Source: Novosphingobium sp.
GTDB taxonomy: Bacteria > Pseudomonadota > Alphaproteobacteria > Sphingomonadales > Sphingomonadaceae
Reading direction: 5' to 3'
NCBI GenBank assembly: GCA_030830245.1
Contig: JAURNJ010000143.1
Coordinates: forward strand, 1-10,400
Length of the DNA: 10,400 nt
Shown here: positions 7,051 through 10,400 of the stretch, one piece after another
Layout of the letters: every line of letters starts with the position of its first letter
How positions within the stretch are numbered: position 1 is the first letter of the stretch
Made by a program: the position numbers and the translations under genes
Notes under the pieces: model-generated
What the model saw: the letters and a program-made list of their open reading frames with translations, nothing else
Told to the model about the DNA's origin: nothing
Database searches by the model: none

Positions 7051-7218
7051 ATGGCAAAGCCCGCAACCGTCAAGATCAGGCTGGTTTCCACCGCCGACAC
7101 CGGATTCTTCTACGTCACCAAGAAGAACCCGCGCAACACGACCGAGAAGATGAGCTTCCGCAAGTACGATCCCGTCGCGCGCAAGCACGTCGAGTTCAAG
7201 GAAGCCAAGATCAAGTAA
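7051..7218 (+). CDS. rpmG: 50S ribosomal protein bL33
   Basis: A 55-residue protein starting [18 protein letters not shown] and containing [22 protein letters not shown] and a basic C-terminus [10 protein letters not shown]. This is the full length and standard pattern of bL33, a component of the large ribosomal subunit near the E site. It has no cysteines, so it is the zinc-free (C-minus) form; no zinc-containing paralogue is in the window. AGGA at 7039-7042, eight bases before the ATG, is the likely ribosome binding site. The gene stands alone, upstream of lolA on the same strand (86 bases to the preferred lolA start). No clear promoter was found; a TTGACT at 6964-6969 lacks a matching -10. 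Confidence 0.96.
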   Translation: MAKPATVKIRLVSTADTGFFYVTKKNPRNTTEKMSFRKYDPVARKHVEFKEAKIK

Positions 7219-7304
7219 TCCTGGCAAGGCATGGCCGATAAGGTCTTGCCATGGAACTGTCGGGTTCACGGCTGGTTCAACGCTGCCTCGCTATCGCCGG
7301 GTCC

Positions 7305-7964
7305 ATGAACCTCATGAAACCACTTCTCATTCTCGTTGCAGCCGTGGCGTTTGTGCTCGGCGGCATTGCCATACCGATCGTGTCGGCGCTTGCCCAGGCT
7401 CCCATGGGCGCGCAAGCGGGCGCTGGCGCGCTCGACGATGCAGTTGCAGCACTGCGCGGCATTTCAACCCTGACGGCGGACTTCACCCAGGCAGATCGTA
7501 ACGGCCAGGTCCTGCGCGGCAAGCTGACGCTCAAGCGCCCCGGTCGCATCCGCTTCCAATACGAAAAGTCGGTCAACCTGCTGATCGTCGGCGACGGCAA
7601 GGCGCTGACCATGGTCGATTACGATGTCAGCCAGGTGCAGCGCTGGCCCATCCGCAACAGCCCGCTCGGCGCGCTGCTCGATCCCAATCGCGATGTGAAG
7701 CGTTTTGGCACCCTGAGGCCGACTGGCAACCCAGATGTCGTCAGCGTCGAAGTGCGCGATACCAAGCATCCGGAATACGGGGTAATCACGCTCATCTTCA
7801 CCCGCAATGGTTCCGCGCCCGGCGGGTTGGAACTGTCCAGCTGGGTCGCGCTCGACTCGCAGAACCAGCGCACGACGATTCGGCTGTCGAATCACCGTTA
7901 CGGCGCACCGGTTTCGGACGCGGCTTTCACCTGGCGCGATCCGAGGCCGAAGCTTCGTCGATGA
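7305..7964 (+). CDS. lolA: Outer-membrane lipoprotein carrier protein LolA
   Basis: A 219-residue periplasmic chaperone that takes lipoproteins from the LolCDE exporter across the periplasm. Residues 1-30 are a Sec signal peptide (MNLMK, long hydrophobic core, SALA then Q31). The mature part shows the LolA pattern: TADFTQADRNGQVLRGKLTL, KRPGRIRFQYEK, LLIVGDGKALTMVDYDVSQVQ, then SPLGALLDPNRDV. The length is normal. The start is uncertain. ATG 7305 gives a normal signal peptide but a poor ribosome site; ATG 7314 is also possible. ATG 7251 has AAGGT (7240-7244) six bases before it and would add 18 residues ahead of the signal. Alphaproteobacteria often lack LolB, so the acceptor is unknown. It follows rpmG and precedes a probable small RNA; no terminator is visible directly after its stop. 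Confidence 0.88.
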   Translation: MNLMKPLLILVAAVAFVLGGIAIPIVSALAQAPMGAQAGAGALDDAVAALRGISTLTADFTQADRNGQVLRGKLTLKRPGRIRFQYEKSVNLLIVGDGKALTMVDYDVSQVQRWPIRNSPLGALLDPNRDVKRFGTLRPTGNPDVVSVEVRDTKHPEYGVITLIFTRNGSAPGGLELSSWVALDSQNQRTTIRLSNHRYGAPVSDAAFTWRDPRPKLRR

Positions 7965-8034
7965 CCAGGGGCAGGTCGGCGCGATATGTGCAAACCTTGC
8001 GACAAAATACGAGACATTGCCCCCACGTGTTCAC

Positions 8035-8062
8035 TTGGCAGCAAGCGGATAATCCCTAAATT
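8035..8062 (+). promoter_or_regulatory. Probable promoter of the small RNA before xth
   Basis: TTGGCA (8035-8040) matches the -35 consensus in five of six bases. After a 16-base spacer TAAATT (8057-8062) matches the -10 in four of six. Transcription would start near 8068-8070, at the head of a structured region that ends in an intrinsic terminator. A competing -10, GATAAT at 8048-8053, has no good -35 at the right distance. Confidence 0.5.
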
Positions 8063-8067
8063 ACGGG

Positions 8068-8197
8068 GTACCGAAGAGGTCGAGGCGGGTTTCCCCCCTG
8101 GTGCCCGCGCCTCCTGAATGGCCGCTTCGGCAACAAGCGTGACGAACGCTAAAAGGAACCCTCGTCCCACTTGCCCCCGGGACGAGGGTTTTCTTTT
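8068..8197 (+). ncRNA. Candidate small RNA (about 130 nt), family not recognised
   Basis: The gap between lolA and xth has the full layout of a free-standing small RNA: promoter, structured body and strong terminator, with no reading frame of note. Visible helices are CCGAAG (8071-8076) with CTTCGG (8125-8130) enclosing GAGGC (8082-8086) with GCCTC (8109-8113). This inner helix extends through GGG (8087-8089) with CCC (8104-8106) across a GC bulge. AGCGT (8136-8140) pairs with ACGCT (8146-8150), and then comes the terminator. CCTCCT at 8110-8115 is complementary to AGGAGG, the Shine-Dalgarno core, as in anti-SD small RNAs of other alphaproteobacteria, though it is partly paired. Alternatives are a 5' leader or riboswitch of xth ending in an attenuator, or the 3' end of the lolA transcript. 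It does not resemble SRP RNA, tmRNA or RNase P RNA. Confidence 0.55.
8157..8197 (+). terminator. Intrinsic terminator (12-bp stem and U-rich tail)
   Basis: AACCCTCGTCCC (8157-8168) and GGGACGAGGGTT (8179-8190) pair perfectly around a 10-base loop and are followed by TTCTTTT (8191-8197). This is the clearest Rho-independent terminator in the window. It ends the small RNA (or the lolA transcript) 26 bases before xth. Confidence 0.88.
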
Positions 8198-8208
8198 GCA
8201 GGACAGCG

Positions 8209-8214
8209 TATAAA
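8209..8214 (+). promoter_or_regulatory. Possible -10 element of a near-leaderless xth promoter
   Basis: TATAAA (8209-8214) matches the -10 consensus in five of six bases and ends nine bases before the xth ATG. A start seven bases on (8221) would leave only about three untranslated bases. The -35 position falls in the terminator and is weak. The lack of a near Shine-Dalgarno site supports a leaderless message. Confidence 0.35.
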
Positions 8215-8223
8215 CGCCAGCTC

Positions 8224-9015
8224 ATGGTTTCAATCGCCACCTGGAATATCAATTCTGTTCGCCTGCGCATCGATCAGGTCGAACGCTTCCTGCGCGAGCA
8301 CGAACCGGACGTGCTGTGCCTGCAGGAAATCAAATGCGCCGAGGACAAGTTCCCGCACGAACCCTTCGAGAAGCTCGGTTACAAGCACCGCTTCGTCCAC
8401 GGCCAGAAGGGCTACCACGGCGTCGCCACGCTCAGCCGCTTGCCTTCCACCGAATTCAGCCGGCATGACTGGCAAGACAATGGCGAGGCGCGCCATGTGG
8501 GCATCGAACTGGGTGGCGCGGGCCAGGGCCTGGTGCTCGAGAACGTCTATATTCCGGCAGGCGGCGACATCGCCGACCGCGAGCTGAACCCGAAATTCGG
8601 CCAGAAGCTCGATTTTCTGGAACGCATGACCCGCTGGGCGGAAAGGATCGACCGCCCGACCTTGATAGTCGGCGATTTCAACATCGCCCCGCTTGAGAGC
8701 GACGTTTACGATCACAAGGCGCTGATCAAGGTCGTCAGCCATACGCCAATCGAAGTCGAGACGCTCGGCCGGTTTCGCGACGCGCACGACTGGGTCGATC
8801 TTGGCCGCCATTTCATTCCCGAGCCGGAACGCAACTGGACCTGGTGGTCCTACCGCACGTTCTGGCAGGAAAAGGACCGCGGGCGGCGGCTCGATCACAT
8901 GTGGGCCTCACCCGAATTGGCGAGCCAGGCGCGCGCGCACCGCTTTATCGAGGAAACGCGGCGCTGGGAGCAGCCATCGGACCACGTTCCCCTGATTACC
9001 GAGTTCGATCTGTGA
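8224..9015 (+). CDS. xth: Exodeoxyribonuclease III (AP endonuclease, Xth)
   Basis: A 263-residue cytoplasmic Mg-dependent enzyme of base-excision repair. It cuts DNA 5' to abasic sites and degrades duplex DNA 3' to 5'. The exonuclease-endonuclease-phosphatase fold motifs are all present: WNIN with N8, LQEIK with E35, Y109, GDFN with D151 and N153, RRLDH with D224, and SDH with D253 and H254. These line up with N7, E34, Y109, D151, N153, D229 and H259 of E. coli ExoIII, so it should be active; the length is normal. The ATG at 8224 gives MVSIATWNIN, the usual N-terminus. Its only AGGA (8199-8203) is too far to be a good ribosome site, so translation may be leaderless. Its stop overlaps the GTG start of ribA by four bases, implying co-transcription and translational coupling. 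Confidence 0.95.
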   Translation: MVSIATWNINSVRLRIDQVERFLREHEPDVLCLQEIKCAEDKFPHEPFEKLGYKHRFVHGQKGYHGVATLSRLPSTEFSRHDWQDNGEARHVGIELGGAGQGLVLENVYIPAGGDIADRELNPKFGQKLDFLERMTRWAERIDRPTLIVGDFNIAPLESDVYDHKALIKVVSHTPIEVETLGRFRDAHDWVDLGRHFIPEPERNWTWWSYRTFWQEKDRGRRLDHMWASPELASQARAHRFIEETRRWEQPSDHVPLITEFDL

Positions 9016-10088
9016 ACACGCCCGCGCCGCCAGTCGGCCCCTCCCGCCGGGTGGCGCTGGCGATAGACGCGCTGCGCCACGGCTGGGCGATCCAGCTCGA
9101 TGGTGGGCTCAGCCTGCTGCCTGCGGAGACAGGGTTCGGGCCGGACATAACCGCACCCCGCATGCTGATCTCGGCGGCGCGGGCTGCGACTCTCAAGCTC
9201 GCAAACCAGCGCGAGGCGGCACAGCCCGATGCTCCGGTGCTGATCCGCGGAGCCGAACCGTTCGATCTTGAGGCCGCGCGGGCAATTGCCGATCCGGCGT
9301 TAGACCTGCAATATCCGCTGAAGGGCCCGTTCCTCGCCGAACCGATCGCCAATGCCGATGCCGCGCGCGCGGCAATGGAACTGGCGCGGCTGGCAGGCGT
9401 GCTGCCAGCCTTCCTCGTCGATTTTTCGCCTGCGGGAGAGGTCCAGCCGGTTGCATCAAGCGACCTTGACGAGTGGCGCGATCCCGCGCGGCTGAAGATC
9501 GCCTCGCGCGCGCACTTGCCGGTTTCTGCCAGCGAACATGCCGAAATCATCGCTTTCCGTTCGGCGGACGACCTGCGCGAACATGTCGCGCTGGTGATCG
9601 GCGAGCAGAGCGGCGAGCAAGCGCCGCTGGTGCGGCTGCATTCCGAATGCCTGACCGGTGACATCCTTGGTAGCTTGAAGTGCGATTGCGGCCCGCAGCT
9701 CGATGCGGCGCTCCATGCGATGGCTGCGGAGGCGGCGAAGGGTGGCTGGGGCGTGCTGCTCTACTTGCGTCAGGAAGGGCGCGGCATCGGCCTGATCAAC
9801 AAGCTGCGTGCCTATCGCCTGCAGGACCAGGGTTTCGACACTGTCGACGCCAACAACCGGCTCGGACTGCCCACCGAGGCCCGTGATTTTCCCGTGGCGG
9901 CGCGGATGCTGGAGTTACTGGGCGTGCGCGCGATCAGACTGATGACCAACAATCCGGCCAAGGTCTCTTCGCTGGAGGCCGAAGGCGTGGTCGTCTCGGA
10001 ACGGGTGGCGCACCAGTTGCCCGCCAATCCGCACAACGCGCGCTATCTCGAAACCAAACGCGACCGGACGGGGCATTTGCTCAACTAG
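9012..10088 (+). CDS. ribA: GTP cyclohydrolase II with long degenerate N-terminal domain
   Basis: A 358-residue enzyme for the first step of riboflavin synthesis, converting GTP to a diamino-pyrimidinone ribosyl phosphate plus formate. The catalytic domain fills about residues 150-358. It shows zinc ligands C213, C224 and C226 in HSECLTGDILGSLKCDCG, RQEGRGIGL at 253-261, TVDANNRLGLPTEARDF, and MTNNPAKVSSLEAEG near the C-terminus. The N-terminal ~150 residues begin RRVALAIDALRHGWAIQLDG, which looks like the start of a RibB (DHBP synthase) domain. It lacks the DDEDREnEGD acidic loop of active RibB, so I infer a degenerate RibBA-type fusion with only RibA activity. The GTG at 9012 is chosen because it overlaps the xth stop (GTGA) and the sequence upstream in the frame has no likeness to the family. 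The stop TAG overlaps the stop of the convergent gene. Confidence 0.9.
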   Translation: MNTPAPPVGPSRRVALAIDALRHGWAIQLDGGLSLLPAETGFGPDITAPRMLISAARAATLKLANQREAAQPDAPVLIRGAEPFDLEAARAIADPALDLQYPLKGPFLAEPIANADAARAAMELARLAGVLPAFLVDFSPAGEVQPVASSDLDEWRDPARLKIASRAHLPVSASEHAEIIAFRSADDLREHVALVIGEQSGEQAPLVRLHSECLTGDILGSLKCDCGPQLDAALHAMAAEAAKGGWGVLLYLRQEGRGIGLINKLRAYRLQDQGFDTVDANNRLGLPTEARDFPVAARMLELLGVRAIRLMTNNPAKVSSLEAEGVVVSERVAHQLPANPHNARYLETKRDRTGHLLN

Positions 10089-10400
10089 CGGTTGTACCGC
10101 GCGTAGGGCTTGAGGCCCTCGCCCAGTTCATTGCGGCGCGAGACCAGCTTCTCTCCAGTGAAATCGGCGATGAAATTGCTCGACCAGTCCGCCTTGGGCG
10201 CAAGCCGTGCCTGGTTGTCCTCGATGACGAGGCCGTCCGAACTGTGTCGCGCATCATTTGCGCCCACGACGATGAAGCCCGAACGGTTGTCCTTGCTCAT
10301 GCCTTGGGCAAACACGTTGCCCGCAATCCGTCCGGTGGAGCCGTTGGGCAGGTCGATCATGTAATTGGTCTCGAACCCGCCGCTGTCGTCGAAGCTGCAA
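10085..10400 (-). CDS. Right-handed beta-helix repeat protein, C-terminal part
   Basis: The frame is open from the right edge to a TAG at 10085-10087, giving the last 104 residues. Its start lies outside the window; the ATG at 10360 is internal, as the frame continues in the same style upstream. The visible part has short beta-strand and turn units with Asn/Gly-rich corners (FETNYMIDLPNGSTGRIAGN, DGLVIEDNQARL, SRRNELGEGL), typical of parallel beta-helix proteins of the pectate-lyase or NosD-like fold. I recognise the style but not the exact family, and no function is claimed. No catalytic residues can be named. It faces ribA tail-to-tail and shares its stop region with no terminator between. 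Confidence 0.65.
   Translation of the reverse strand, partial: CSFDDSGGFETNYMIDLPNGSTGRIAGNVFAQGMSKDNRSGFIVVGANDARHSSDGLVIEDNQARLAPKADWSSNFIADFTGEKLVSRRNELGEGLKPYARYNR

Noticed and set aside
8068..8197. The small RNA as 6S, SRP or tmRNA
   Set aside because: The SRP GGAAG loop, the tmRNA tRNA-like ends and the long 6S duplex with central bubble are not visible.
8844..9011. ribA starting at an ATG 56 codons upstream
   Set aside because: This part overlaps the 3' end of xth in another frame and has no likeness to RibA; the GTG at 9012 fits the overlap pattern.

Overview
The window reads as chromosomal DNA of a GC-rich alphaproteobacterium, most likely Sphingomonadales (Erythrobacteraceae or Sphingomonadaceae type). 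The basis is the mix of genes and the look of the proteins: an intracellular PHB depolymerase, a YkuD_2-type L,D-transpeptidase with a Tat signal, a Cys-less bL33, a LolA, and a GTP cyclohydrolase II with a long N-terminal extension. No sequence search was possible, so the taxonomy is inference. There are no tRNA or rRNA genes, insertion sequences, CRISPR arrays, integrases or phage genes. This is an ordinary core or household region whose interest lies mainly between the genes.

Layout. Bases 1-1751 carry two minus-strand genes: phaZ (504-1751) and, downstream of it, the 5' part of an L,D-transpeptidase gene (1-436) that runs off the left edge and has its own probable leaderless promoter. A divergent intergenic region (1752-1933) with a perfect TGCA-type palindrome separates phaZ from a plus-strand pair: a full-length ABC exporter (1934-3778) and, 16 bases later, a secreted M13 zinc metallopeptidase (3795-5900). 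The pair is closed by a 13-bp perfect stem-loop. Next come uppP (5966-6781), a 269-base gap packed with four perfect inverted repeats (one with a 26-bp stem whose right arm is also a G-quadruplex motif), the 55-codon gene for ribosomal protein bL33 (7051-7218) and lolA (7305-7964).

Between lolA and xth lies a probable small non-coding RNA of about 130 nt (8068-8197) with a recognisable promoter, internal helices, a CCUCCU anti-Shine-Dalgarno-like segment and a textbook intrinsic terminator. Then follow xth (exonuclease III, 8224-9015) and ribA (GTP cyclohydrolase II, 9012-10088), which overlap by four bases. ribA ends tail-to-tail with a minus-strand gene cut by the right edge (10085-10400), whose C-terminus looks like a right-handed beta-helix protein; the two stop codons share the palindrome CTAG.

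Functionally, several genes serve the cell envelope (L,D-transpeptidase, ABC exporter, periplasmic M13 peptidase, UppP, LolA). The others serve carbon storage (PhaZ), translation (bL33), DNA repair (Xth) and riboflavin synthesis (RibA). I see no obvious new multi-gene defence or biosynthetic system. The best candidates for undescribed biology are the small RNA before xth, the hairpin cluster after uppP, the degenerate N-terminal domain of RibA, and the TGCA operator-like palindrome before phaZ.
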